Shown: positions 7,798-15,343, numbered from the stretch's first letter. The stretch is 64,000 nucleotides of DNA from Flavobacterium sp. CG_23.5 (GCF_017875765.1 NZ_JAGGNA010000001.1:62001-126000); one strand, 5' to 3'. Made by a program: numbers and translations. The notes: a model not told the origin generated them from the letters alone.

Positions 7798-9762
7798 CTA
7801 TTTTATTTTCTTTGCCATTTCATATTCTTTTTTAAAATCCAAACCAAGATGTTGCACTTGTTCTGGCATGGCTAAAGTCCAAGAAACATAATAGTAGGCA
7901 AGGATTTGATTACCTGAAAAGCGTTTGCCGGTTATGCTGGAAATGATGTAGTCTTTTTTATTGGGATCAATACCCATTGTGCCTAACATGGCAATTTCAA
8001 GCGCTGTTTGTTTTATATCTTCTGCTGCTTTGTCTTTGAAGTACTTTAGGGCATCAACCATAAACATGACAATAGCCATGTTGGTTCCAATTTCTTCTTG
8101 ATGTTTTTGGAATTTTTCCATTTCCCTTTTTTGCAAAGGATCTTCCACTTCCTCTAAACCAAAAGGATCTTGTTGCAGCTTTGTTAGGAAATCATCGATG
8201 TTATTTTTAGTCTCGAATTTAGTTTCGCTTTCTAACTCGAAGAAAGAGTCTAAATTGAGTTCTTTTCCCCAATGTTTTACTAGTTCGAACTCTTGTCCAG
8301 GTTTGCGATCGTCTTTGATTTCTGAAAATTCGTTGAAAAAAGATTGGGCTTGTTTTAATTCGGCTGTTGAAGCTTTGAATTCCGGAATTAAATCAATCCC
8401 AAATAATGCTTTGAATTGCATGGCGTTTACCAAGCTATATGTTTTAGTTTTTGAAACTATATTTTGCGGGGCTAAATCTAAAACTCTTTCATCCGTTACG
8501 GACTTAATTGCTTCTTGAAGCAAGTTAAAAAGGGATAGGAATTGGTACGATCTTAATTCTGCATATTCTTTGTACAGGAAGTCCTCAATGAACACATCAA
8601 TTGGTGTGTTGTAGGTTTGAAGATTTAATCCATTAAAGATTCCATCCGTAAATTTAGTAACCATTGTTTCTTCTACTCCCATGCTTTTCAGTTTTTGAAT
8701 AGCTGGTTGTATGGTTTGGAGGAAATCCTGTTTGTTTTTTTGAGTAGATAAGAATACTTGGTTCAGATTTTCTTTACGTGCCTGGATTACAAAATCTAAA
8801 TGGACCAATTCGTGCATTACTAGATGTTCTACTGCAGGATAGGTCGATTTGTATTTAACGATATGTTTGTCGCGATTGTGTCTTTCCGCAAATTCTATTT
8901 TGGCAGCCGTTTGGATTTCGTCGTCTTTGAAAATGTCAATTTCAATTCCGCCCTGAGCTTCTAATTGGCTTCTGTAGGTTTTAAATAGTTTTTTACCATC
9001 GGAATCGCTTGCAATTTTATTGGCCAAGGAAAAGGCTTGTTTTAATGCGTTTTGGTAAAGTGCCTCTTCGTTAGTTGACTGTTTTATAGCTTGAATCGTA
9101 CTATAAAAAGCAGATTGTAAATCATTTTCCTTTTCTGCAATCAGTGAAAGAATAAAAGAGGTATTTGGATAATTGTCTTTTAACTTGATTGCTTCGTAAG
9201 CATATTTTTTAGCGTCTTCTAGTTTGTTTTCCTGTAAGAGGAGGTAAGCAATGTTAGCTAAAGTGATGTGATCAGCTTTATTAGCCAATATCGCTTGGTC
9301 GTAATACTTCAAAGCTGTAGTAACATCGTTTTTGTGTCTGGCAAAAATGTTCCCCATCATCATTAGAGCCCAACCGTTAGTTGAATTCCAACGTAGTGCA
9401 TCGATTAAAGCATTTATGGCTTCGTCCTGGTCACCTTGCTCGGAAAGTATTTGTCCCAGAATTCTATGAAACTCTGAATTAGTAGGGTTTTTATCGATTA
9501 ATTTTTCGAGGATTGCTCTTGCTTCGTCAAATTTTCCTTTGTCGCACAAGGCAACGGTTTTGTTGTAATCAGCGTCTTGGGTTATAATAGTTTCGGTATC
9601 GACATCAATTATAACTAAATCTTCCTGCAAAGTAACCGTTGGTATAAAAGGACCATAAGAGTACTGTTTTTTAATTGCATCAGTTATTACATCCTTGTTA
9701 TCAGGAGTTAAATCTGGAAATAGTGTAAAAAAGAAATCGTTTATTTTATGAATAATTTGCAT
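7798..9762 (-). CDS. TPR protein with zincin-like HExxH motif, first gene of the R-M operon
   Basis: This 654-residue protein has two parts. Residues about 65-230 form several tetratricopeptide repeats (for example DEARAILEKLIDKNPTNSEF, then two to four more helical pairs). The second part contains HELVH at 317-321, preceded by a hydrophobic helix (AVEHLVMHELVHLDFVI), the zinc-binding signature of gluzincin-type metallopeptidases. A Glu in YKEYAELRSYQ further on could be the third ligand. There is no signal peptide, so it is likely cytoplasmic. It leads the operon and abuts mod without any gap. A protease or sensor role is inference, since the fold could also be inactive. I do not know a named family for the whole protein. 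Confidence 0.85.
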   Translation of the reverse strand: MQIIHKINDFFFTLFPDLTPDNKDVITDAIKKQYSYGPFIPTVTLQEDLVIIDVDTETIITQDADYNKTVALCDKGKFDEARAILEKLIDKNPTNSEFHRILGQILSEQGDQDEAINALIDALRWNSTNGWALMMMGNIFARHKNDVTTALKYYDQAILANKADHITLANIAYLLLQENKLEDAKKYAYEAIKLKDNYPNTSFILSLIAEKENDLQSAFYSTIQAIKQSTNEEALYQNALKQAFSLANKIASDSDGKKLFKTYRSQLEAQGGIEIDIFKDDEIQTAAKIEFAERHNRDKHIVKYKSTYPAVEHLVMHELVHLDFVIQARKENLNQVFLSTQKNKQDFLQTIQPAIQKLKSMGVEETMVTKFTDGIFNGLNLQTYNTPIDVFIEDFLYKEYAELRSYQFLSLFNLLQEAIKSVTDERVLDLAPQNIVSKTKTYSLVNAMQFKALFGIDLIPEFKASTAELKQAQSFFNEFSEIKDDRKPGQEFELVKHWGKELNLDSFFELESETKFETKNNIDDFLTKLQQDPFGLEEVEDPLQKREMEKFQKHQEEIGTNMAIVMFMVDALKYFKDKAAEDIKQTALEIAMLGTMGIDPNKKDYIISSITGKRFSGNQILAYYYVSWTLAMPEQVQHLGLDFKKEYEMAKKIK

Positions 9763-10034
9763 TTATATGGTACTAATATGAGAAAGTAAATCTATAAATT
9801 TTTAAACTTATAACCTATTCAATTAATGAACAGCTTACCTCAGTGTTTTTAAATTCCTAATCCACTTTTAAGCGAGAAATACAAAAATAAATATTCTGAT
9901 TTGTTTTACTTTACGGTTTACCACATTTTGATGGAATTGGTAGCGTTTTTACGATCCATTGATTCATTCGTTTTGTAATGGATTGGTACGTTTTGGTTCA
10001 TAAAATGTAAAATAACAGCGATTTTATTGCATTA
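9763..10034. other. Intergenic region upstream of the R-M operon
   Basis: This AT-rich stretch of 272 bp lies upstream of the TPR gene, which begins at 9762 on the minus strand, so the operon promoter must lie here. I see only weak matches to the TAnnTTTG element on that strand and do not place a promoter. It contains the CTTTACGGTTTACCACA block that has an inverted counterpart near 17,930. Confidence 0.5.
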
Positions 10035-10058
10035 ACAATACCCACTTTTAGTGATATT
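10035..10058 (+). repeat. Left copy of a 24-bp perfect inverted repeat
   Basis: The sequence around CCCACTTTTAGTGATA is repeated, exactly inverted, at 17981-18004. The core CACTTTTAGTG is itself a short palindrome. This copy ends at the stop codon of the 209-residue gene. A further 17-bp block, CTTTACGGTTTACCACA at 9909-9925, recurs inverted with two mismatches at 17920-17936, so similarity extends beyond the 24 bp, but with unequal spacing. No target-site duplication is visible outside the repeats. It may be a module boundary or a shared regulator site. Confidence 0.7.
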
Positions 10059-10687
10059 CAATCTATTTTAAAAGAATCAAGATAGTATTGTAATTCATGT
10101 AGTTTAATCCCGTTTTGCGCTATATCTGGAAGCTGTGCCAGTTGGACAAAATTACTATTTTGGGATAATGATCCTTGTGTCATTTGGTTTTGTAAAATTA
10201 TGTAAATGACTTGGGAAAGTGTTTTTGTATTACAAAGTAAAATGTAGTTTTTTAGAGAAATATAGATTTCAAACTTATGCGTTTCGTGGTCATGATCTAA
10301 TGCTATAAAATTCAGATTTTTTGCTTTTAAAGTGTTCTCGCGAATTATGTATGGTTTTTCCAGTTCTTCAATAACTTTATTGATTTTCTCAGTTGGCATC
10401 AGGAACGCCGTGAATTTCCAGGTTCTCAGTCTTGGTGCATTGTCGATTAAAAGGGTGACTTGTTGGAAATAATCGGAACTTCCATTGGCTGTGACAATGA
10501 ATTCTGTTTTGCTATTTTCTTTTTTTGGAAAGACAATTATAAAATCTATTTCCCTGCAGTAGTAGCTGATATTTTTGCCTAACCAAAATAGAATTTCCTT
10601 TTGTTTTTCAGGAGATTCATTGCAACTATTTTTGATTCTTTGATTGTTGTCTTGGAACCAGTTCCAGAAGGTGTTGATTTTTTTCAT
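10058..10687 (-). CDS. Uncharacterised 209-aa protein of the mobile module
   Basis: This is a 209-residue soluble protein beginning MKKINTFWNWFQDNNQRIKN. Residues 50-110 show alternating beta-like segments (REIDFIIVFPKKEN, TEFIVTANG) and a WKFTAF stretch, suggesting an alpha/beta fold, but I recognise no family. There is no signal peptide or membrane helix. It is the last gene on the minus strand of the DnaC-like/replication/RteC module, 96 bp after the DnaC-like gene, and the inverted repeat ends at its stop codon. The gap before it contains a short interspersed repeat. A cargo or accessory function is possible. Confidence 0.7.
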   Translation of the reverse strand: MKKINTFWNWFQDNNQRIKNSCNESPEKQKEILFWLGKNISYYCREIDFIIVFPKKENSKTEFIVTANGSSDYFQQVTLLIDNAPRLRTWKFTAFLMPTEKINKVIEELEKPYIIRENTLKAKNLNFIALDHDHETHKFEIYISLKNYILLCNTKTLSQVIYIILQNQMTQGSLSQNSNFVQLAQLPDIAQNGIKLHELQYYLDSFKID

Positions 10688-10743
10688 TGTGTGAAAAGGT
10701 TATTTGGTTACTCGTTTAGGGTTTAAAGTTCGTTTGTTACGGT

Positions 10744-10767
10744 CTTTGGACTCCGCTTGAGATGACA
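10744..10767 (-). repeat. Short interspersed repeat, copy A
   Basis: Read on the minus strand this is TGTCATCTCAAGCGGAGTCC, a member of a small dispersed repeat type (TGTCAT-C-C-AGCGG-GTC) that I associate with Bacteroidota intergenic regions. It lies between the DnaC-like gene and the 209-residue gene. A related copy is at 11744-11769 inside a coding sequence. Confidence 0.6.
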
Positions 10768-10783
10768 GAGAGGTTGGTTGCTA

Positions 10784-11395
10784 TTATCGTTTGTCTTTGG
10801 TGGTTTTGTCAAAAGGGATTAAGTTCAGCATGTTTCTCAAGCGAGACCGGACTCGATTACCGTAGGCGGTTTCTATTTCGGATGCGGAGAGGTTTGTGGT
10901 GATGTGGGTGTAGATTTTCTTGGATATAAAAATGTCGTACCTGGAGAGAATAATCTCTGCCATGACATTACATTCGTTTCCGAAGTATTTGAGGTTCTTT
11001 TCGGTGCCTAAATCATCGAAACAGTAGTTTTTATGTTCGGCATGGGTGTTGTGGCCATGGCTGTAGCGCTGAATTACTTCATATCCATCTTTGATGAACT
11101 CAAAACTAATGTCCCGGCTCGTTTTCATGAAGAACTTTTTATTTGGTTGAGGTACGTAGCGCATTAATGCCATCAAAGAAGTTTTACCGCAGCCTACTGG
11201 GCCAGAAAGAAGAATTCCTTTGCTGAGGTCGATTTCAAACTTAGCTGCAGTACATTGATCATCTAGAAAATAACAAATCAGTTTTGTGATGTTTGTCGTG
11301 TCTTGTTCTAGGAATTGAAATTTGTCTCCAAAATCCTTTTTGCCTTTTTTTTCTAACCAAGCAATAATTTCTGGATAATTGTATTTTGATGTCAT
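10784..11395 (-). CDS. DnaC/IstB-like ATPase
   Basis: This 203-residue AAA+ ATPase resembles DnaC-type helicase loaders and IstB. Walker A is GPVGCGKT at 65-72 and Walker B is CFDDLGTE at 125-132. The segment THITTNLSASEIETAYGNRVRSRL holds sensor-1-like and arginine-finger-like positions. It follows the replication-type protein by 75 bp on the same strand, and the pair is common in Bacteroidota conjugative and mobilisable elements, where it is thought to load a helicase at the element's replication origin. The role here is inferred from the family and the neighbours. Confidence 0.8.
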   Translation of the reverse strand: MTSKYNYPEIIAWLEKKGKKDFGDKFQFLEQDTTNITKLICYFLDDQCTAAKFEIDLSKGILLSGPVGCGKTSLMALMRYVPQPNKKFFMKTSRDISFEFIKDGYEVIQRYSHGHNTHAEHKNYCFDDLGTEKNLKYFGNECNVMAEIILSRYDIFISKKIYTHITTNLSASEIETAYGNRVRSRLRNMLNLIPFDKTTKDKR

Positions 11396-11450
11396 AGTGT
11401 GGGGTGAGAGGTTAGAGATTGGCAGTGAGAGGTGTCTTTCGAATCGTAGA

Positions 11451-11471
11451 GAACCTGAAACAAGTTCAGGT
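11451..11471. repeat. Palindromic interspersed repeat (AACCTGAA/TTCAGGTT)
   Basis: AACCTGAA and TTCAGGTT form an 8-bp hairpin with a 5-base loop, overlapping the 3' end of the replication-type gene. The CCTGAAACAAGTTCAGG type of palindrome recurs in many Bacteroidota genomes. There is no T-run, so it is unlikely to be a strong intrinsic terminator. Confidence 0.5.
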
Positions 11472-12361
11472 TAAAGTGGTTCCCCGTAGTTTTTATCCGC
11501 AGCTGCGTGGAGATTATACGCTCTCGTTTGCTCTTTTACTGGGATGTTTTGTGGCGTTTTTACATTAAATTTATTAGTGTTCATCATCCAATTTCGTGCA
11601 GCTGCTTTCCAATCTTTCATTTTTGTTTTTCCACCAATCAGCCATCCGTTGCTGGAGTAATAATTAAAAAATCGCTCTGCTTCAAACTCGGAATATTCTT
11701 GAAACTTGAAATACTCTTTTGTCAATTCCAATGTTGGGTTTTCGTCCCTCGACGCCGCTCGGGATGACACGTTCGAAGTGACAGCTTTAACCTTTTCTTT
11801 TTTGGCGGAACTTTTTTCTTTTCTCTTATTTTTTTCTGGATTTTCTAAAATTAAATTATCATCTAAAATTTCAAACTCGGGTGTTCTCTCTATATTGTTT
11901 TTATTGTTTTTATATGTTTTTTTATTCTCTATATAGAGCTGACCATTAACCTGTTCAGTTGCCTGACCAATAGGCTGTTCATTTTTTGAACTAGTACGGT
12001 CATTTTTTGAACGGGTTGATTCATTTTTTGAACAGGTCAGCTCATTATCATCGGATTTTGATTTGTATCCCTCTGAGAAATTGTGGACTGTAATAGAAGT
12101 ACCGGAATACGGATTGAAAGAGGGGTTGTAATCTAAATAACCCAATCTTTGTAAGTCTTTGATGCATTTATGATAGGTGGCATTAGAAGCAATTTTACTT
12201 CCTTTCATCATTTCGTCTCGAGTAATAGTTATTGGATTCTTGAACCGGTTCACATTCCAACATTGAAAAATAGTAATGTATAAACTGATGTGCGTTGGAT
12301 TAAGTGTGTTTTCAAGCGCTATTCGATTAAAGAAACCTGTAAGGTGTTTGATGTAGTTCAT
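11471..12361 (-). CDS. Replication-type winged-helix protein of a mobile element
   Basis: This is a 296-residue protein. Residues 1-95 form a winged-helix-like DNA-binding region (HISLYITIFQCWNVNRF, then ITITRDEMMKGSKIASNATYHKCIKDLQRLGYLDY). It is followed by a low-complexity linker (100-215) and a C-terminal DnaD-like part (EYSEFEAERFFNYYSSNGW, then DWKAAARNWM). Such proteins sit upstream of DnaC-like ATPases in Bacteroidota elements and phages, where they probably open or mark the origin. The linker has three 7-residue repeats (SKNE/SKND) at about 109-130. At about 194-208 a stretch is encoded by an interspersed DNA repeat. Both additions lie outside the two folded parts. Confidence 0.78.
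   Translation of the reverse strand: MNYIKHLTGFFNRIALENTLNPTHISLYITIFQCWNVNRFKNPITITRDEMMKGSKIASNATYHKCIKDLQRLGYLDYNPSFNPYSGTSITVHNFSEGYKSKSDDNELTCSKNESTRSKNDRTSSKNEQPIGQATEQVNGQLYIENKKTYKNNKNNIERTPEFEILDDNLILENPEKNKRKEKSSAKKEKVKAVTSNVSSRAASRDENPTLELTKEYFKFQEYSEFEAERFFNYYSSNGWLIGGKTKMKDWKAAARNWMMNTNKFNVKTPQNIPVKEQTRAYNLHAAADKNYGEPL
11744..11783 (-). repeat. Interspersed repeat, copy B, read in frame inside a coding sequence
   Basis: On the minus strand the block reads TGTCATCCCGAGCGGCGTCG, closely matching copy A at 10744-10767. It is preceded on that strand by TGTCACTTCGAAC, which resembles the other arm of the same repeat type. It is translated as residues about 194-208 (VTSNVSSRAASRDEN) of the replication-type protein without breaking the frame. 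Confidence 0.65.
11980..12033 (-). repeat. Three 21-bp tandem repeats in the linker of the replication-type gene
   Basis: CATTTTTTGAAC occurs at 11980, 12001 and 12022, exactly 21 bp apart. On the coding strand these encode three copies of a 7-residue unit containing SKN(E/D). This is a small in-frame minisatellite in the disordered linker. Confidence 0.8.
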
Positions 12362-12400
12362 AACTTGGTTCTTTTATTTGTTTTTTTGAAATTTTAATGG

Positions 12401-12709
12401 TTAATTGATTTCGAGCAATTTTTGGATATCGGTATAATTGTAATAAATAATACTTCCAATTTTGGTGTAGTTTAATGTTCCGTTGACGCGCAGGTTTTGT
12501 AGTGTGCCAGGGGAGATCTTGAGTAGTTTCTTAACTTCAGAAGATTTGAGCCATTTTTTGGGTTCCGGATTGTGATTGATGATTTCCTTAATTTCCGCTA
12601 TAAGGTTGTTTTTGAATTCTACTAAATCACCTTTAGTAATAAGCTGATGGGTAAATAGGGTAGGGTTTTCTGTTGTCATACTGTTGTTTTTTAATACGTT
12701 ATGATGCAA
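12401..12709 (-). CDS. Helix-turn-helix (excisionase/MerR-like) protein
   Basis: This small DNA-binding protein has 102 residues, or 92 if translation starts at the second Met at 12679 (MTTENPTLF), which I find equally plausible. The C-terminal half has the HTH_17/excisionase pattern: KKWLKSSEVKKLLKISPGTL is the helix-turn-helix and INYTDIQKLLE-like wing residues follow. Proteins of this kind next to RteC act in excision or regulation of Bacteroides conjugative transposons. It lies between rteC (separated by a terminator) and the replication-type gene, 39 bp away. Confidence 0.8.
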   Translation of the reverse strand: MHHNVLKNNSMTTENPTLFTHQLITKGDLVEFKNNLIAEIKEIINHNPEPKKWLKSSEVKKLLKISPGTLQNLRVNGTLNYTKIGSIIYYNYTDIQKLLEIN

Positions 12710-12728
12710 AAGAAGTGAAGTTGAAATG

Positions 12729-12768
12729 AAAAAACACCCAAGTTGGGTGTACCTTGGGTGTTTTTTTT
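12729..12768 (-). terminator. Intrinsic terminator after rteC
   Basis: AAAACACCCAAG (12731-12742) pairs perfectly with CTTGGGTGTTTT (12753-12764) around a 10-base loop. Both flanks are A/T runs, so it could work in both directions. It sits 22 bp beyond the rteC stop. Confidence 0.85.
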
Positions 12769-12790
12769 AATCAAAAGATAGTAAAGTCTA

Positions 12791-13636
12791 TTATTTCCAG
12801 TCTTGTTCGTCGAAGCGTTTGTTGAGATTTTCGCTTAAAGTATCTAAGAATTTAGTTTTGTTTATTTTACGATTTTTAATTTCATTGAATACCCTGTAAA
12901 TATCTCCCAATTCTATATCAAAGACTTTTTCCAAGTATTTTGCTATTTCTACAATACCTACTTTTCCATGATTGAATGCTTTTTGGGTATGTAATGCATA
13001 AACTGTTTCAATTAAAGCCGTTTTACTCTCTGTCCATTTTAAAGTTTTAAAGTCTACTACTGGTACCATATACGGAGATATGTTCTCGTTTAAGTTTCGA
13101 ATTTTATTTTCAATGTATTTTTGAAAAATTTCATTAGCCAGAATGCTAGCTACTTTATAGTCATGAGTTGTTGAAAAGCGATGATCTAATTCGTGGTAAA
13201 ATGTCTCTAAATTATAATTGATTTCAGCATTATTTCGAATAAAAATTTTACTATCAATGAACTCGCCTCCTAATCGATAATAATTATAAAATTCTATATT
13301 TTCAGTAAAATTGATATTGAGTTTGTTTAACTCAGAATCCAAATACTCACGCTGAATTCTTTTGCTGCCAAGCGGTTTTCGAGTTTCCAGTTTTCTAACT
13401 TTCTTGAAGTATATTAATTTTGAAGTGAATTTTGGTTTTATGATTTTAAAAAAGTGAATTTCATCTTTTTCATTTTCAAATTCATTTTCTAAAACGAAAC
13501 TTTTAAGAATTTTAAAATGCTTTACAATCGTTTCTATGGATTTCTCGCACATAATGATTGGATTGTCATAATCAAAAAAAATAGTGTTTAATTCTTCTTC
13601 TAGTTCACTGAGAACTTTACGACTGAATTTTAGCAT
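12791..13636 (-). CDS. rteC: RteC-family mobile-element regulator
   Basis: This 281-residue protein has the RteC domain. The diagnostic pieces are DHRFSTTHDYKVASILANE (about 157-175), LKWTESKTALIETVYALHT, and the C-terminal YRVFNEIKNRKINKTKFLDTL. In Bacteroides CTnDOT, RteC is a transcriptional activator of excision genes in response to the RteA/RteB two-component system. Neither rteA nor rteB is in view. The gene is followed by a strong terminator and an HTH protein. Its presence marks this region as derived from an integrative or mobilisable element. Confidence 0.92.
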   Translation of the reverse strand: MLKFSRKVLSELEEELNTIFFDYDNPIIMCEKSIETIVKHFKILKSFVLENEFENEKDEIHFFKIIKPKFTSKLIYFKKVRKLETRKPLGSKRIQREYLDSELNKLNINFTENIEFYNYYRLGGEFIDSKIFIRNNAEINYNLETFYHELDHRFSTTHDYKVASILANEIFQKYIENKIRNLNENISPYMVPVVDFKTLKWTESKTALIETVYALHTQKAFNHGKVGIVEIAKYLEKVFDIELGDIYRVFNEIKNRKINKTKFLDTLSENLNKRFDEQDWK

Positions 13637-13769
13637 ATAATAATTTAGGTTTGATGGTTGTTATTGATTAATTGAATGAAAAATCATCTAAATTATATGA
13701 ATAGTTTTTATAATAATTTAATAAAATGTGTAACTACAGGTATGTGATTTATCTTCAGTAGTTTAAGTA

Positions 13770-13890
13770 TTAATTTTTTTTAAGCTGTTCGAGTGCTAGT
13801 GTGTTGAGCTTTTCAAGTAGTATTTCCATGTCTTTACTTACTTTTTTGTCTAAAATTTTTGCGTAATGCCGGGTGGTAAGTAAGTTTTTA
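13770..13890 (-). pseudogene. Remnant of a tyrosine integrase C-terminus
   Basis: On the minus strand the 40 or so codons ending at the TAA at 13770-13772 read KNLLTTRHYAKILDKKVSKD and then a Glu/Leu-rich tail. This closely matches the C-terminus of the intact integrase at 21844-23091 (KNLRTTQHYAKVLDKKVSED), including the catalytic Tyr in HYAK. An in-frame stop lies just upstream and no catalytic core is present, so only the last part of a second integrase survives. It marks an older element boundary or a recombination scar next to rteC. Confidence 0.85.
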
Positions 13891-14059
13891 TATCATTATG
13901 ATCGGTATGGGGACTTCACATAATTCGCGAGGCTCTCGGTACACGATAACCATTTGATTCTTCGTCAAAACTCTAAACAGTTGGGTTAATTGCAGTTCGT
14001 AAAAAACCTTTTTTTAGTATTTTAAAAAGGATGGTCTAATGGGGTCAATAAAAATTAAT

Positions 14060-14095
14060 CCCGAATTGACAAGTAATCCTCCCGAATTGACAAGT
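14060..14095. repeat. Two 15-bp direct repeats spaced 21 bp, upstream of the PAS gene
   Basis: CCCGAATTGACAAGT occurs at 14060-14074 and again at 14081-14095. The 21-bp period, two helical turns, would place two protein molecules on the same face of the DNA. They lie about 165 bp before the PAS gene in an otherwise gene-free 370-bp stretch (13891-14257). This suggests an operator, but no regulator can be assigned. Confidence 0.65.
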
Positions 14096-14257
14096 TTACA
14101 ATAAATGAATGATGTAACATTGTACATGGTTTTTACCAGTTTTTTCAGCTTGAAATTATGTAGAGGCAGCTTCTGGCCAAATTGTACTTAAAAATTAGTA
14201 GTACTGATATTTTGTTTGGCTTTATTTAGAATTTACAACAGTTTAATTAATGATATT

Positions 14258-14812
14258 ATGCAGCAAGAAATACATCACGAAAAAAATCAAGAACGTATGA
14301 ACACTATCTGTCAAATGTTTCTAAAAATGGGAGAAGGAAATTTTGCCTATCGGATAGCTAGAACTGGGAATAATGATAAACTGGAGTCTGTAGCAATTCT
14401 AGTAAATTTGTTGGCTAAAAAAATGGAGGAATCTGTTTCTCAGTTGGATTACATTTATCCCTTACCGAGCCACTCGTTAGTTGCGCAAGGTGTGTTTCGT
14501 GTAAGTAGTAAATTTGAAATAAACAATATTAGTGCTGCAGTAACTACTGTGACGGGCTACAATGCTGACCAACTCATAGGAAAAGATTTTGCAGAAATAC
14601 TTGTGAAAGAATCCTTGCCCTTATTGGAGAAGGTAAAAACTGAAATTATAGCGAATAAGTCTTATAATAACATTGTCTCATTGGAATTTATAACTATCGA
14701 TAAATTATCTATTTTAGTTAGCTGTATTTTTTCAAAATTATCGAAAAGTCAAGACATAGTTATTACTTTGTTTTCCCCTGTAAACGATAATGTAATGGGA
14801 AAGAAATCTTAG
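14258..14812 (+). CDS. PAS-domain protein
   Basis: Starting at the ATG at 14258 (MQQEIHHEKNQERMNT) this is a 184-residue protein. An upstream in-frame TTG at 14216 is a less likely start. The N-terminal third is a helical HAMP-like stretch. The second half has PAS-fold sequence (GVFRVSSKFEINNISAAVTT, then GYNADQLIGKDFAEIL and later beta strands). There is no output domain, so it may be a stand-alone sensor or a partner of another regulator. It is the first plus-strand gene of the module and is preceded by two 15-bp direct repeats. Confidence 0.75.
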   Translation: MQQEIHHEKNQERMNTICQMFLKMGEGNFAYRIARTGNNDKLESVAILVNLLAKKMEESVSQLDYIYPLPSHSLVAQGVFRVSSKFEINNISAAVTTVTGYNADQLIGKDFAEILVKESLPLLEKVKTEIIANKSYNNIVSLEFITIDKLSILVSCIFSKLSKSQDIVITLFSPVNDNVMGKKS

Positions 14813-14928
14813 AGAAGGAGCTATATAGTGAAAGGTTTATTTAAAATCCAATTGTTAGAATAAATTGTGATTATAAGTTAGTAGCTTTTACTACAAACAT
14901 AGTTTTTCATGACAAAAAAAAGAGACCG

Positions 14929-14950
14929 TAAAGTCTCTTTGCATTATTTG
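14929..14950. terminator. Bidirectional terminator between convergent PAS and XRE genes
   Basis: AAAGAGAC (14929-14936) pairs with GTCTCTTT (14943-14950) around the loop CGTAAA, flanked by an A-run. It lies between the end of the PAS gene and the end of the minus-strand XRE gene. Confidence 0.75.
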
Positions 14951-14956
14951 TGGTAT

Positions 14957-15343
14957 TTATTTATCTTTAAGTAACTTTTCTAAATAAATTATTTTTTCTT
15001 TTTCAGCTGACAATAGACGTTCATAAAGTTCAAGAATTTTATCCAGTGGATTAATTGAACATAAATAATTATTGTTATTAGAACTACTATCTGTGAAGGT
15101 ATTATTTATAATATTAAATACAGTTTCTTCACTGAATTGTCTTATTCCTTCTGGAGAAACGTTTAAGAGAGTTGAGATTTTTTCCAAAAGCGCATCTTCA
15201 ATTGTTTCACTACCTTCCATATTAGAAACGGTTTGTTGACTTACACCCATGGCAACCGCCAAAGCTTCCTGTTTCATACCACGAAGTTCACGAATGCGAC
15301 TGATGTTACGACCTATGTGTTTTGGTTTTGTTGCTGTGTTCAT
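14957..15343 (-). CDS. XRE-family transcriptional regulator
   Basis: This 128-residue protein has an N-terminal helix-turn-helix of the XRE/Cro type at about residues 10-66 (ISRIRELRGMKQEALAVAMG, then VSQQTVSNMEGSETI). It is followed by an Asn-rich linker and a C-terminal helix rich in Glu/Lys (LYERLLSAEKEKIIYLEKLL) likely to dimerise. Such regulators are frequent in Bacteroidota integrative elements. It is transcribed divergently from the large 15,514-17,205 gene, with about 170 bp between them, and could control that gene. This is inferred from arrangement. Confidence 0.88.
   Translation of the reverse strand: MNTATKPKHIGRNISRIRELRGMKQEALAVAMGVSQQTVSNMEGSETIEDALLEKISTLLNVSPEGIRQFSEETVFNIINNTFTDSSSNNNNYLCSINPLDKILELYERLLSAEKEKIIYLEKLLKDK

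Noticed and set aside
1-9762. Dnd phosphorothioation, BREX or DISARM system
   Set aside because: Only a DndD-like ATPase is seen; DndB, DndC, DndE, a PglX/PglZ pair and the DISARM helicase/phospholipase genes are absent.
12791-13636. HELDH in the RteC protein looks like a zinc-peptidase HExxH motif
   Set aside because: It overlaps the conserved RteC segment (DHRFSTTHDYKVA), and the rest of the protein matches RteC, so the match is coincidental.
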